From assembly GCF_048569485.1 (NCBI RefSeq), contig NC_134364.1, positions 126,575,081 through 126,639,080 of the forward strand: a stretch of 64,000 nt of DNA. The letters run 5' to 3'. The translations under genes and the position numbers were made by a program. This stretch comes from Anomaloglossus baeobatrachus (taxonomy: Eukaryota > Chordata > Amphibia > Anura > Aromobatidae). This document shows, piece after piece, positions 24,981-36,690 of the stretch; positions within the stretch are counted from its first letter, which is position 1; each line of letters starts with the position of its first letter. Under the pieces are notes generated by a model. The model had not been told where the DNA came from and did not search any database. It saw only the letters and a program-made list of their open reading frames with translations.

Positions 24981-26735
24981 TAAGCGTCTGTCTGTATTTG
25001 TAAGCATTGAGAACACCCTTAACATTGACCAAATTCACAACTTTGCTGAAATGCAGCCCCAAATTTTTCGGACCCTCGACCGTGCTTCACTGTTAATGCA
25101 GATCTTCATTATTGTGCCACCCCCCAGCCTTTCCGGAACAAAACGTCTTTTGTTACAGTGACATATTTCACATTGCAAGTCATCAGTCCAGAGCACCTGC
25201 TGTCATTTTTTGGCACCCCAGCTCTTATGTTTCCGTGCATGTTTGCATCACTTGGCCTTGCTTCCATGTGGAAGGATTGGTTTGTGGACACATTTCCTCC
25301 ATGACGGCCACTTCTGACCAGACTTCACAGACCCATAGATGGATGTTGCTGGGTCTCCTTGGTTCCTGCCTGTTCTGAGCTGATGGCACTGCTGGACATC
25401 TTCCGATCTGTAAGGGAAGTAAGCATGATGTGTCTTTCTTTTGCCACACTACGTTTCCTTGGTTGATCACAGCATTTTCAGTCTTCAATGTTCACCATTT
25501 CTTGATGTTTCCCCAAAACTGCTCAAAAAGAACATCTTAAAATCCCAGTATGCTATGAATTCTTTGCCTTAGAGAGACCTTACTGATGCAGTATAACTAC
25601 CTTGTTTCTTGTTGCTTTACTCAGTCTTGGTTGTTATGATCCGGAACCATGGAAGACCACCATAACTCATTGGTAAAGGGTGACAAGAGCATTAGCAACT
25701 AATCTGGCCGCCATCCCCTTACTAACCATCAACACTAGAAGTAGCCGAGGGGTGAACTAACATCCTGTGTACCGCGAACCCAGCCGGAGAACTAACTATC
25801 CTAAAGGAAGGAAAGATGAATAACTCTCTGCCTCAGAAAATGGACAAAGAATAGCAAGCCCCCCACATTCAAAGACTGCGGTGATATAGAAAAACACAAT
25901 ACACAGATAGATGATAGGATTAGCAAAAGGTGAGGCCCCACTGACTAAAATAGGAAAGGACAGGAAAGGGGCTGATGGTGGCCAGAGAAAAACCCTGCAA
26001 AATTCCAAATTCCTGATAGTACAAAAAGGCCCTCAGATCGCACGATCTGTACTCCGTCCTATACCAGGCGCTCTTGTCATACCAATGAACAGAAAACAAG
26101 AATCATTACAAATTCAAAAAGCCACAAACACATGGACTTTTAGGAGCTATACTCCAAACAAAACTGCAGGGAGTTTCCCAGCTAAGCAACTGAGAGGGAA
26201 GATTCCTGCATGCAAATAAACTGAAAATAACCACAGCAAAAGACAAACTCAGATAAGAGTAAAAGAACCAGACAACAAATAAAGAGCAAAGCACTTATCT
26301 GGGGTAGATGTGGTGTGGAGCAGAATGAAGCAGGCTGGTGAACAAAGAACAACTGACATCCGGCATAGCCTGCTAGCAGACCAGGATTTAAATAAGCAGA
26401 GAGTTAGCAAAGGAAAGGCCCATTGCTCAACACACCTGGTCTATGTCCAAACCATTCCTGGCCACAAGAGGGAGCCTCCCAGTAGCCAAAGCATAACTGA
26501 CATTCACAACACTTGATATAGTGTCTTGCCTATGACATGAAACTGTCTTCCACAACCACACCTTTGTAGCAGAGTTTTTTTGTCTGCTTCTCACCCAGTT
26601 TTAAGCCTCCTACACAGTTGTGTCTGTTTCAGTTACTGACTGTGTTTTAACCTACAGAAGAAAATGATGACGGTTATCACTTATCTGGTATAATAGGTTC
26701 CTCATACACCTGACTATAAACCTTTGCGCTCTGTG
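24980..26735 (-). mobile_element. Degenerate Tc1-like DNA transposon A, split by a solo LTR
   Basis: The sequence matches, by recall, the 5' half of a widespread Tc1-like family with its transposase on the - strand. Recognisable stretches read on - as DRKMSSSAISSE (N-terminal DNA-binding domain), and on + as GATGCAGTATAACTACCTTG and CATACACCTGACTATA. Element sequence stops at 25631 and resumes at 26512 on the far side of an inserted LTR. The catalytic part and terminal repeats are missing, and the coding sequence has several stops and frameshifts. Its end near 26735 adjoins Tc1-like element B. Confidence 0.7.
25632..26511. mobile_element. Solo LTR (fossil LTR retrotransposon)
   Basis: An 880-bp block beginning TGTTATGATCCGG and ending CACAACA, with the TG...CA ends of an LTR, inserted into Tc1-like element A. 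No internal coding region accompanies it, so it is probably a solo LTR left by recombination. A short CTTG occurs near both edges, but a clean target duplication is not certain. It is younger than the element it interrupts. Confidence 0.65.
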
Positions 26736-26739
26736 TACA

Positions 26740-29700
26740 CATTTGAATGGCTAATAAAGGTGACATCCTCACCTGTGACATGTTCACTTGTAATCAGTGT
26801 GTGCATAGAAGCTGAGTGAGTGTCTGGGGTCCAGACAGACTCTTGCATCTTTCATTCAGCCACTGACATTTCTGGATTGTGAGTCATGGGGAAAGCAAAA
26901 TAATTGTTAATGGATCTAAGGGAAACGATAGTAGAACTGTATAAAACAGGAAAGGGATACAAAAAGATATATAGAATTGATAATGCCAGTCAGCAGTGTC
27001 CAAACTGTGATTAACAAATGGAAAATCAGGGGCTCTGTAAAAACCAAACCACGATTAGGTAGATCAACAACAATTTCAGGCACAACTGCCAGGAAAATTG
27101 TTCAGCATGCAAAGAAAACCCCACAAATAACATCAGCTGCAATACAGGAGTCACTGAAAACTAGTGGTGCGGCTGCTTCATGATGCACAATAAGGAGGCA
27201 CTGGAAGAAAAATGGTCAGCATGGTTGAGTCACCAGAAGAAAGCCATTACTGCGCAAATGCTACAAAGTATCTCACCTACAAGCCCCCAAACACCCCAGA
27301 GACAAGCCTCTAAGCAGCCCAGAGAGAAGCCTCCAAACAGCCCAGAGACAAGCCCCCAAACAGCACAGAGAGAAGCCTCCAAACAACACAGAGACAAGCC
27401 CCCAAACATCCCAGAGACAAGCCTCCAAACAGCCCAGAGACAAGCCCCCAAACACCCCAGAGACAAGCCTCTAAGCAGCCCAGAGAGAAGCCTCCAAACA
27501 GCCCAGAGACGAGCCTCCAAACAGCCCAGAGACAAGCCTCCAAACAGCACAGAGACAAGCCCCCAAACATCCCAGAGACAAGCCTCCAAACAGCCCAGAG
27601 ACAAGCCCCCAAACACCCCAGAGACAAGCCTCTAAGCAGCCCAGAGAGAAGCCTCCAAACAGCGCAGAGACAAGCCACCAAACAGCCCAGAGACGAGCTC
27701 CCAAACATCCCAGAGAGAAGCCTCCAAACAGCACAGAGACAAGCCCCCAAACATCCCAGAGACAAGCCTCCAAACAGCCCAGAGACAAGCCCCCAAACAC
27801 CCCAGAGACAAGCCCCCAAACAGCCCAGAGACAAGCCCCCAAACACCCCAGAGACAAGCCTCTAAGCAGCCCAGAGAGAAGCCTCCAAACAGCCCAGAGA
27901 CAAGCCACCAAACAGCCCAGAGACAAGCCTCCAAACAGCCCAGAGACAAGCCCCCAAACAGCCCAGAGAGAAGCCTCCAAACACCCCAGAGACAAGCCTC
28001 TAAGCAGTCCAGAGAGAAGCCTCCAAACAGCCCAGAGACAAGCCTCCAAACATCCCAGAGACAAGCCTCCAAACAGCCCAAAGACAAGCCCCAAACAGCC
28101 CAAAGACAAGCCTTCAAACAGCCCAGAGACAAGCCCCCAAACAGTCCAGAAACAAGCCCCCAAACAGTCCAGAGACAAGCCTCCAAACAGCCCAGAGACA
28201 AGCCCCCAAACAGCCCAGAGACAAGCCACCAAACAGTCCAGAGACAAGCCCCCAAACAGTCCAGAGACAAGTCTCCAAACAGCCCAGAGACAAGCCCCCA
28301 AACAGCCCAGAGACAAGCCACCAAACAGCCCAGAGACAAGCCCCCAAACAGTCCAGAGACAAGCCCCCAAACAGCCCAGAGACAAGCCTCCAAACAGCCC
28401 AGAGACAAGCCTCCAAACAGCCCAGAGACAAGCCACCAAACAGTCCAGAGACAAGCCCCCAAACAGCCCCAGAGACAAGCCACCAAACAGCCCAGACACA
28501 AGCCTCCAAACAGCCCAGAGACGAGCCTCCAAACAGCCCAGAGACAAGCCCCTAAAACAGCCCCAGAGATAAGCCCCCAAACAACACAGAAACAAGCCTC
28601 CAAACAGCCCAGAGACAAGCCTCCAAACAGCCCAGAGACGAGCCTCCAAACAGCCCAGAGACAAGCCTCCAAACAGCCCAGAGACGAGCCTCCAAACAGC
28701 ACAGAGACGAGCCTCCAAACAGCCCAGAGACGAGCCTCCAAACAGCCCAGAGACGAGCCTCCAAACAGCCCAGAGACAAGCCTCCAAACAGCGCAGAGAC
28801 GAGCCTCCAAACAGCCCAGAGAAAGCCCCCAAACAGCCCAGAGACGAGCCTCCAAACAGCCCAGAGACAAGCCCCCAAACAGCACAAAGACAAGCCTCCA
28901 AACAGCCCAGAGACAAGCCTCCAAACAGCCCAGAGACGAGCCTCCAAACAGCCCAGAGACAAGCCCCCAAACAGCACAAAGACAAGCCTCCAAACAGCCC
29001 AGAGACAAGCCTCCAAACAGCCCAGAGACGAGCCTCCAAACATCCCAGAGACGAGCCTCCAAACTTCTGGAACAAGGTAATTTGGAGTGATGAGACCAAA
29101 ATCGACATTTTTGGCCACAACCATAAACGTTACATTTGGAAAGGAGTCAACAAGGACTATGATGAAAGGAACACCATTTCTTCTGTAAAGCATGGAGATG
29201 GATCGCTGATGATGTGGGGGATGTGTGAGCTACAAAGGCACAGGAAACTTGGTCAGAAGGAAAGATGAATGCAGCATGTTATCAGCAATTACTGGAGGCA
29301 AATGTGCACTCATCAGCCCGGAAGCTGCGTATGGGATGTACTTGGACGTTCCAACATGACAACGATCCAAGGCCAAGTCGACCTGTCATTGGCTACAGCA
29401 GACCAAAGTGAAGGTTCTGGAGTGGCCATCTCAGTCTCCTGATCTCAATATCATTCAGCCACTCTGGCTAGAAGTCAAGCAACGCGCAGTTCATGCAAGA
29501 AAGCCCAGGAATTTACAGGAATTGGAGGCGCCAAGAAGAATGGGCAGCTTTAGCATCTGACCAAGAAGAATGGGCAGCTTTACCATCTGACCAAGAAGAA
29601 TGGGCGGCTTTACCACATGAGAAAATAAAGAGCCTTATCCACAACTACCACAAAAGACTTCAAGCTGTCATTGATGTTAGAAGGGGCAATACACGGTATT

Positions 29701-29908
29701 AAGAACTGGGGGATGGGAACTTTTCATCAGTGTCATTTGGATGTTTTTGGTTGTCATTATGATTTTAAAAGAGAATGCACAATAAATGGCTTCATCCGAC
29801 CACTAACCATGAGGGGAAAAAAGATATTGTGCTATCATTCATATTCTCTGAAAAAAGGCCAAGAAAGAAAAAAATCTGCCGGGGTGTGTAAACTTTTGAG
29901 CACAACTG
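26740..29908 (+). mobile_element. Degenerate Tc1-like DNA transposon B with internal minisatellite
   Basis: A second Tc1-like family, transposase on + strand. The N-terminal region starts near ATGGGGAAAGC (26886) with LYKTGKGYKKIYRIDN-like coding. The catalytic part after 29065 reads FWNKVIWSDETKIDIFGHNH, the first catalytic aspartate region (WSDE). The right end is a canonical terminal repeat (GTAAACTTTTGAGCACAACT) followed by TA at 29909-29910. The left terminal repeat is absent. The transposase has frameshifts and stops, so the element is dead. It contains a 1.8 kb tandem expansion (27285-29065) and a small 30-33 bp triplication at 29525-29620 (ACCAAGAAGAATGGGC units), both made of its own coding sequence. 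Confidence 0.85.
27285..29065. repeat. 23-bp minisatellite derived from Tc1 transposase sequence
   Basis: About 77 copies of a 23-bp unit close to AACAGCCCAGAGACAAGCCT plus CCA. In intact relatives, as I recall, a single AACAGCACAGAGACAAGCCT occurs just before CTTCTGGAACAA, exactly where this array ends. The array is therefore an in-place expansion of transposase codons (KQxRDKPP). 23 bp is not a multiple of three, so successive units are read in rotating frames. Long - strand frames (476 and 549 codons, LFGGLSLGCLEACLWAVW) are artefacts. Confidence 0.93.
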
Positions 29909-29910
29909 TA

Positions 29911-30945
29911 CACGTGTTGGTGTACGTTCTGTGTGTACATGTGTTGGTGTGCGCTCTGTGTGTTCAGATGTTGGTTTGTGCTCTGTGTGTACACATGTAC
30001 ATGTGCGCTTTCTGTATACACGTGTGGCTGTGTGCCCTGTGTTTACACTTATGGGTGTGTGCTCTCTGTACACATGTTGGTGTGCGCTCTGTGAACATGT
30101 GTGGGTGCATGCTCTGTTTGTACATGTGTAGATGGGCGCTTTCTGTATACATGTGTTTGTGTGTGCTCTATGTGTACACATGTTGGTACACGTGTTGGTG
30201 TGCCCTATGTATGTACACATGTTGGTGTGCACTCTGTGTGCATATGTGTTGGTGTGTGCTCTCTGTACACATGTTGGTGCGCTCTCTGTGTACATGTATG
30301 GGTGCGTGCTTTCTGTGCACAGGTGTTGGTGTGCGCACTGTGGGTACACGTGTGCTCTGTGTATTCACCTGTTTGTGTGCGCTGTCTGTGTACACGTGTG
30401 GGTGAGCACTCTCTATGTGTACACGTGTGGGTGTGTGAGCTCTGTGTACATGTGTGGGTGTGCACTCTGTGTACACATGTTAGTGTGCGCTCTCTATGTG
30501 CTCACATGTGGGGCTGTGCTCTGTGTACACATGTGGGTGTGTGCTCTCGATGTACACGTGTAGTTGCGCGCTCTGTGTGTTCACGTGTTGATGCGCACTC
30601 TGTACATGTGTGGCTGCGCGCTCTGTGTGTTCACATGCTGATGCGCACTCTGTACATGTGTGGCTGCATGCTCTGTGTGTTTACCTGTGGGTGCCCTCTC
30701 TCTGTGTTCCCGTGTTGGTGCGCTCTCTCTATATACATGTGAGTGTACTCTCTCTGTGTACACGTGTGGCTGCGAACTCTGTGTGTTCATGTGTTGGTGC
30801 GCACTCTCTGTATATGTGGGGCTGTGCACTTTGTGTGTTCACGTGTTGGTGCGCACTGTGTACATGTGTGGCTGTGCGCTCTGTGTGTACACATGTTGAT
30901 GTGCACTCTGTACAATTGTGGCTGCACGCTTTGTATGTTTACCTG
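29911..30945. repeat. TG/CA-rich minisatellite, left segment of the large array
   Basis: Heterogeneous 22-30 bp units around GTGTACACGTGT, GGGTGTG and GCGCTCTGTGT. The array begins directly at the TA after Tc1-like element B and stops at the Ngaro element. It continues at 35240, so both segments were one array before the insertion. Confidence 0.92.
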
Positions 30946-31200
30946 GACTGCCGAGACCCACCAACCGGTTCCCCCTCCCCACCGCGCAATGAATGAGACC
31001 ACACATGGAATATCTTTCTTTTGTTCTTTATTGAAGGTATCCACGTAACACCATTCAATGTTGATATAAAAGGGGGTTGCTTGTTATTTTGGCCACAGCT
31101 TTAACCACAGGCACAAATCCGCCTTAAACCTGAGGGAGGAGGCCCGATGCCTACGGCCGTCCGTGGCAGGTTGGCTCTCACCAAATCCCTCTTCCACCGG
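30946..31200 (-). repeat. Ngaro split direct repeat B2
   Basis: 255 bp, identical by eye to 31576-31830. It adjoins array sequence at 30945. A shorter, partial duplicate of its right half (GGCACAAAACCGCCTTAAAC) follows at about 31236-31350. Confidence 0.88.
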
Positions 31201-31380
31201 CTGTGACTTTGAAATTGAACCATAACCTTTTTCCGTAGGCACAAAACCGCCTTAAACCTGAGGGAGGAGGCCCGATGCCTACGGCCGTCCGTGGCAGGTA
31301 GGTTCTCCAAATCCCTCTTCCACCAGCTTTGACTTCCGAACTTGTAACAGAACCTTCTTAAGGGAGGGAGGGCGGGCGAT

Positions 31381-31575
31381 GCTCACCCTGAGGGCAGATG
31401 TGGTAAGAGGAAGGAGGGACTCCGGCAGCTGTTTATATGCCCTGGAGGAGGTCCCAGCAGCGAAGGGGGGTCAGCGGGGGGCATTGCACAATGGGAAGGA
31501 GGGAGAGGTGACCATGGGGGACGTAGCGAGGGGCTCAGCAGTCAGGGGCAGCGGCATCGGCCGCAGTGCCCTGCA
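31381..31575 (-). repeat. Ngaro split direct repeat A2
   Basis: 195 bp beginning GCTCACCCTGAGGGCAGATG on the + strand, identical by eye to 35045-35239 at the other end of the element. Confidence 0.88.
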
Positions 31576-31830
31576 GACTGCCGAGACCCACCAACCGGTT
31601 CCCCCTCCCCACCGCGCAATGAATGAGACCACACATGGAATATCTTTCTTTTGTTCTTTATTGAAGGTATCCACGTAACACCATTCAATGTTGATATAAA
31701 AGGGGGTTGCTTGTTATTTTGGCCACAGCTTTAACCACAGGCACAAATCCGCCTTAAACCTGAGGGAGGAGGCCCGATGCCTACGGCCGTCCGTGGCAGG
31801 TTGGCTCTCACCAAATCCCTCTTCCACCGG
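31576..31830 (-). repeat. Ngaro split direct repeat B1
   Basis: 255 bp beginning GACTGCCGAGACCCACC on the + strand and directly joined to A2, giving the B1-A2-B2 order typical of Ngaro elements. Confidence 0.88.
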
Positions 31831-34800
31831 CCACGGAGTGGCGAAGGCCCAAGCCTGAGCTGCGACCCCCACACAGGGCCCTTATGGCCCGCTCAACCCC
31901 GTCCTTACTGTCCGACAGGAAATTGTCTAGGCCTATATCATTAAGGCTAAAACCATCCTCTAGCACCAAACGGCTGACCTCTGATTCCAGCATCTCGTGT
32001 CCAGGCACTATCCCTCTTCCTGACGCTATAAATTTGGCGATCTGCATATTAACGTGTTGCCTTGACCTTTCCACAGCTGCTATGTTCCTTGCCCCTGTAC
32101 AACTCAATCTCGGTAATATACTGGACCATACCCCCACTACGTTGCTAAAGAAGCTGCTGAACTTATCTAGGAAAGAAGCTGCTGAACTTATCTAGGACCA
32201 CTTGCATGACCGCAAGCAGATCCTGGATCCTCACATTTACCAGGTCATTTCCACCCGTGAATGACCAGCACCAGTAGGCCAGTGGCTACTCTGGATATGC
32301 TCACTACCACGGGCAGGACCTGGGCCCAGGCCAGGCCCCGAACTCTTCTCCAGTGAAACTTGAGGTCACAAACTCCCAGCACGCTTCCACCCGGTCTCGA
32401 CTCAGTCCGCCGTGCTGCCCAGAATATGTGTGAGTGACCTAGGATCCAGATGCTAGGTCTCGACAGATCTAAAAGAAAAACGGTTACCTCTCTTGTGTGC
32501 AAAACATTTTCCATCATCGTGTCAGTAAACATCATTGTATTAATGTTTCTTTAGGTTTGAAGGTGCTTAGATAAATAAATATATGTATATCATTTCGGTT
32601 AACAATTTTTTTTTTTTTTTTTTTGTGTAATATATAAACGTGCCAAACAGTGGACAACTGGTGGCAGGGAACTACAGGACTGCACGGATAGGTATGAAGC
32701 TGGCCCTTGCTGCCTCGGTTGTCGTGTCGATGCGGAAGGAGTGCATGCCATAATCTCCTGGTTGTAGGTCCAGGTAGGAAATAGACATTTTGAGCAATGC
32801 CGAAAGTTGTGTCGCCATGAGCGGGATCACTCTGCGTGCTCCAAGAAGAATTTGTTGGGAACCCAAGACTCTAAGTGTCGCTGCAAGGTAAGGATGGGAC
32901 ATAGGATACCTGAAAACGGGAAAATAGGGAACCAAACTCCTCTACCGAGCTGATCTGTTTTGGAGCGCCTTATGCGAACCCGTACTCCACCATTGCAAAC
33001 TATAACATTGTCGCGTAACAGACCACCGGTGCGACCTAGGGACCTGCTAACTAATTCGCTGACCGTCAAGGCTCCGAAGAATGCTAGCGAGAAGGCGGCC
33101 GAGAACAAGAGGACCTCGCTGTCATTGGTGCAAACGTCACCTAGCTGGTTTATTATGCCGGAAAGGATGGCGAATGAATTGGCCTTCCTGTTCTCCGTGC
33201 ACCAGCGCTTCCAGCCTTTAACGGCCTGTTTGAACAGAAAGGCCTTGGTGACATCGGTCCATCCAGGAACCTGAAAGTGAGAGGCTATTCCTGCAACCCG
33301 CAACTACGCTACTGTGCCCGGCAAGCCACTGGTATGTAGATGCGTTATGTCTCGAGCAACGGAATTGCCAAGAAAAACCGCGGACACCTGGCTAGGCAGC
33401 GGTTGAACTATATTGAAATCATTCGTCCCAAGCCTTACCATACAAATGCCACGTTGATGGGATGCCTTAATCAGCGGAATCAACTGTCCATGGGGACCGT
33501 CCAGAGGGACTGTGGACACTTTTGGCCATTGTTGTCAGATTCTGGGTGCAATGCTCGAAACTTCTGAAAATCAAATGCAATAAGGCATCAGCGATAGTAT
33601 TATCAATCCCCGGTATGTGGATGGCCTTGACCCAGATATTATGTTCAAGGCACTTAAGAACTAAGTATCGTAGCAAGCTGATCACCGGTGGTGAGGAAGA
33701 TGCGAGGTGGTTAACGGCGTGGACGACACTTATGTAGTCAGTCCTGAAGCGGGTCCGATTGTTCGCCAACTTTTCTGCCCAAAGACTTGTAGCTACTATT
33801 ATAGGGAACAGCTCGAGTAAAGTTTTTTTTTTTTTTTTTTTTTTTGTCCACCCAGACAGGTGCCATGTGTTGGGCCAGCGATTAGCGTACCAATTGGGAC
33901 CAAGGTAAACGCCGAATCCGGTGGACCCGGCAGCATCCGAAAATAGATATATCAGCGCTGGAAACTTCCTGTTCCTGGAAACATGAACGCCCATTGTAAG
34001 TAGCTATGAAGGACCTCCATACACCGAGCTCCTCACGTAGAGCGCTGGTGATGCAAATCCTTTGATGGGAGGCAGTTATGCTCCTAGTGGCCAGGCAGAG
34101 CCTCAGGGAAAAGCCCCTTCCCATGGGCCTGACTCTAAAGGCGAAGGCGAGCAAGCCTAATAGAGATTGCATTTGCGCCAGAGTTACCTTACGAACCGCG
34201 CAGAACCCGTCAATGAGCGATGTGGTTTTTTCAACCTTTTCGAGTGGTAGCCGAAACATCATGATAATTGAGTCTATTTCGATTCTCAAATGAAAAGGCA
34301 GGTCACATGGCCAACTGTTTTTTCGGCCAACAGCGGAAACCAAACTTGTCCGCTATGACCTGGACAGATTTTAACGCGGTTGAGCATGCTTTAGAGTTGG
34401 TGTGGGAAAACGAACAAGAAATCATCCAAATAATGGGTGACCAATTTATTCTTTGCTACGTCCTTAACCACCCATTCCAGGAAAGAGCTGAAGAGCTCGA
34501 AGTGTGAGCAGGATATGGAGCAACCCATGGTAATTCACATGTGGTACAGAATTTTTTGTTGAAATAGCACCCTAGCAGGTGGGACAATCGGGGTGCACTA
34601 GTAGCGGGTGAAAAACAGATGCTATGTCCGATTTTGCCATTAGTGCTCCTTACCCTGCTTTTCGCACCAGTGCGACCGCTTTGTCAAAAATGCGTAGGAA
34701 ACTGCTGAGTCCTCTGTGGGGATGCCGTCATTGACTGACCGCCCAGCCGGGAAGGACAAGTAGTGTATGAGGCGAAATTCACCCTTTTCTTTCTTAGGCA

Positions 34801-35044
34801 CTATCCCTAGGGGTGAAACGCGAGGGTTTAAGAATGGTAAATCTATAAATGGGCCTGCTAGTCGGCCTAACGCCACTTCCTTCAGTAGTTTGTTCGCCAG
34901 GACCTGTGGGAGGTCCCGGGCCGATTTGAGGTTGGGGGCGAAGGTTAGTTCTGAGGAGAACATAAAGGGGGATAAAGAAACCGTGGTTGAAACCGTCCCT
35001 AATAGCGTTGGCCGCAGCCTTATTGGGGTAACGTTCTAGCAATG

Positions 35045-35239
35045 GCTCACCCTGAGGGCAGATGTGGTAAGAGGAAGGAGGGACTCCGGCAGCTGTTTAT
35101 ATGCCCTGGAGGAGGTCCCAGCAGCGAAGGGGGGTCAGCGGGGGGCATTGCACAATGGGAAGGAGGGAGAGGTGACCATGGGGGACGTAGCGAGGGGCTC
35201 AGCAGTCAGGGGCAGCGGCATCGGCCGCAGTGCCCTGCA
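35045..35239 (-). repeat. Ngaro split direct repeat A1
   Basis: 195 bp at the 5' end of the element in - strand orientation. The array resumes at 35240. Confidence 0.88.
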
Positions 35240-36690
35240 TTGTTGCACTCTCTCTTTGTTCCCGTTTTGCTACGCACTCTCTCAGTACATGTGTGGGTGC
35301 ACTCTCTCTGTGTACATGTATGGCTGTGTACTCTGTGTGTTTACCTGTGCGTGCACTCTCTCTGTGTGTTCACATGTTGGTGCGCACTCTGTACACATGT
35401 TGGTGCGCACTCTGTACACATGTTGGTGTGCACTCTGTACACATGTTGGTGCGCACTCTGTACACATGTTGGTGCGCACTCTGTACACATGTTGGTGCGC
35501 ACTCTGTACACATGTTGGTGCGCACTCTGTACACATGTTGGTGCGCACTCTGTACACATGTTAGTGCGCACTCTGTACACATGTTGGTGCGCACTCTGTA
35601 CACATGTTGGTGCGCACTCTGTACACATGTTGGTGCGCACTCTGTACACATGTTGGTGCGCACTCTGTACACATGTTGGTGCTCACTCTGTACACATGTT
35701 GGTGCACACTCTGTACACGTGGGGGTGCACTCTCTCTGTGTACATGTGTGGGTGCATTCTCTCTGTGTATGTGTGTTGCTGCGCGCTCTGTGTGTTCACG
35801 TGTTTATGCACTCTGTGTGTTTATCTGTGGGTGCACTCTCTCTGTGTACACGTGTGAATGCACTCTCTCTTTTTTAAACATGTACATGTGTGGCTGCGCG
35901 CTGTGTGTACACATGTGGGTGGCCTCTCTCTGTGTCCACGTGTGGGTGCACTCTCTCTGTGTACACGTGTGGGTACACTCTCTCTGTGTACACGTGTGGG
36001 TGCACTCTCTCTGTGTACACGTGTGGGTGCACTCTCTCTGTGTCCACGTGTGGGTGCCCTCTCTCTGTGTCCACGTGTGGGTGCACTCTCTCTGTGTACA
36101 CGTGTGGGTGCCCTCTCTCTGTGTACACATGTGGGTGCTCTCTCTCTCTGTGTACACGTGTGGGTGCACTCTCTCTGTGTACACATGTGGGTGCTCTCTC
36201 TCTCTGTGTACACGTGTGGGTGCACTCTCTCTGTGTACACGTGTGGGTGCTCTCTCTCTGTGTACATGTGTGGGTGCACTCTCTCTGTGTACACGTGTGG
36301 GTGCTCTCTCTCTGTGTCCACGTGTGGGTGCTCTCTCTGTGTCCACGTGTGGGTGCACTCTCTCTGTGTCCACGTGTGGGTGCACTCTCTCTGTGTACAC
36401 GTGTGGGTGCCCTCTCTCTGTGTCCACGTGTGGGTGCACTCTCTCTGTGTACACGTGTGGGTGCACTCCCTATGTGTCCACGTGTGGGTGCACTCTCTCT
36501 GTGTCCACGTGTGGGTGCACTCTCTCTGTGTCCACGTGTGGGTGCCCTCTCTCTGTGTCCACGTGTGGGTGCTCTCTCTCTGTGTACACGTGTGGGTGCA
36601 ATCTCTGTTTACACGTGTAGGTGCTCTCTCTGTGTACACGTGTAGGTGCTCTCTCTGTGTACACGTGTGAGTGCAATCTCTGTGTACACG
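35240..36690. repeat. 23- and 27-bp sections of the large TG/CA minisatellite
   Basis: From about 35380 to 35730 the unit is 23 bp (TGTTGGTGCGCACTCTGTAC plus ACA). From about 35730 to 36660 it is near 27 bp (CTCTCTCTGTGTACACGTGT plus GGGTGCA or variants). Many 27-bp units contain CACGTG (E-box). Unit type changes in blocks along the array. All long frames here are repeat artefacts. Confidence 0.95.

Larger units (their letters stand above)
30946..35239 (-). mobile_element. Ngaro-type tyrosine-recombinase retrotransposon (fossil)
   Basis: About 4.3 kb with split direct repeats. In - strand order: A1 35239-35045, coding region, B1 31830-31576, A2 31575-31381, B2 31200-30946. The two 195-bp A copies and the two 255-bp B copies look identical by eye, so the insertion is recent. 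Coding parts in order: reverse transcriptase (around 34960-34640 and 34340-33880), RNase H region (about 33990-33470), tyrosine recombinase (about 33300-32670, with SELVSRSLGRTGG and RRSKTDQ) and an SGNH-hydrolase-like segment (IWILGHSHIFWAARR, about 32535-31810). The coding region is broken in several places. It is inserted in the large minisatellite. Confidence 0.85.

Noticed and set aside
27471-29120. 549-codon - strand frame rich in Leu, Cys and Trp
   Set aside because: It is the complement of the 23-bp transposase-derived array; the true coding strand is +.
29689-30742. Cysteine- and valine-rich frames that look like membrane proteins
   Set aside because: They read the TG/CA minisatellite; composition follows directly from the unit.
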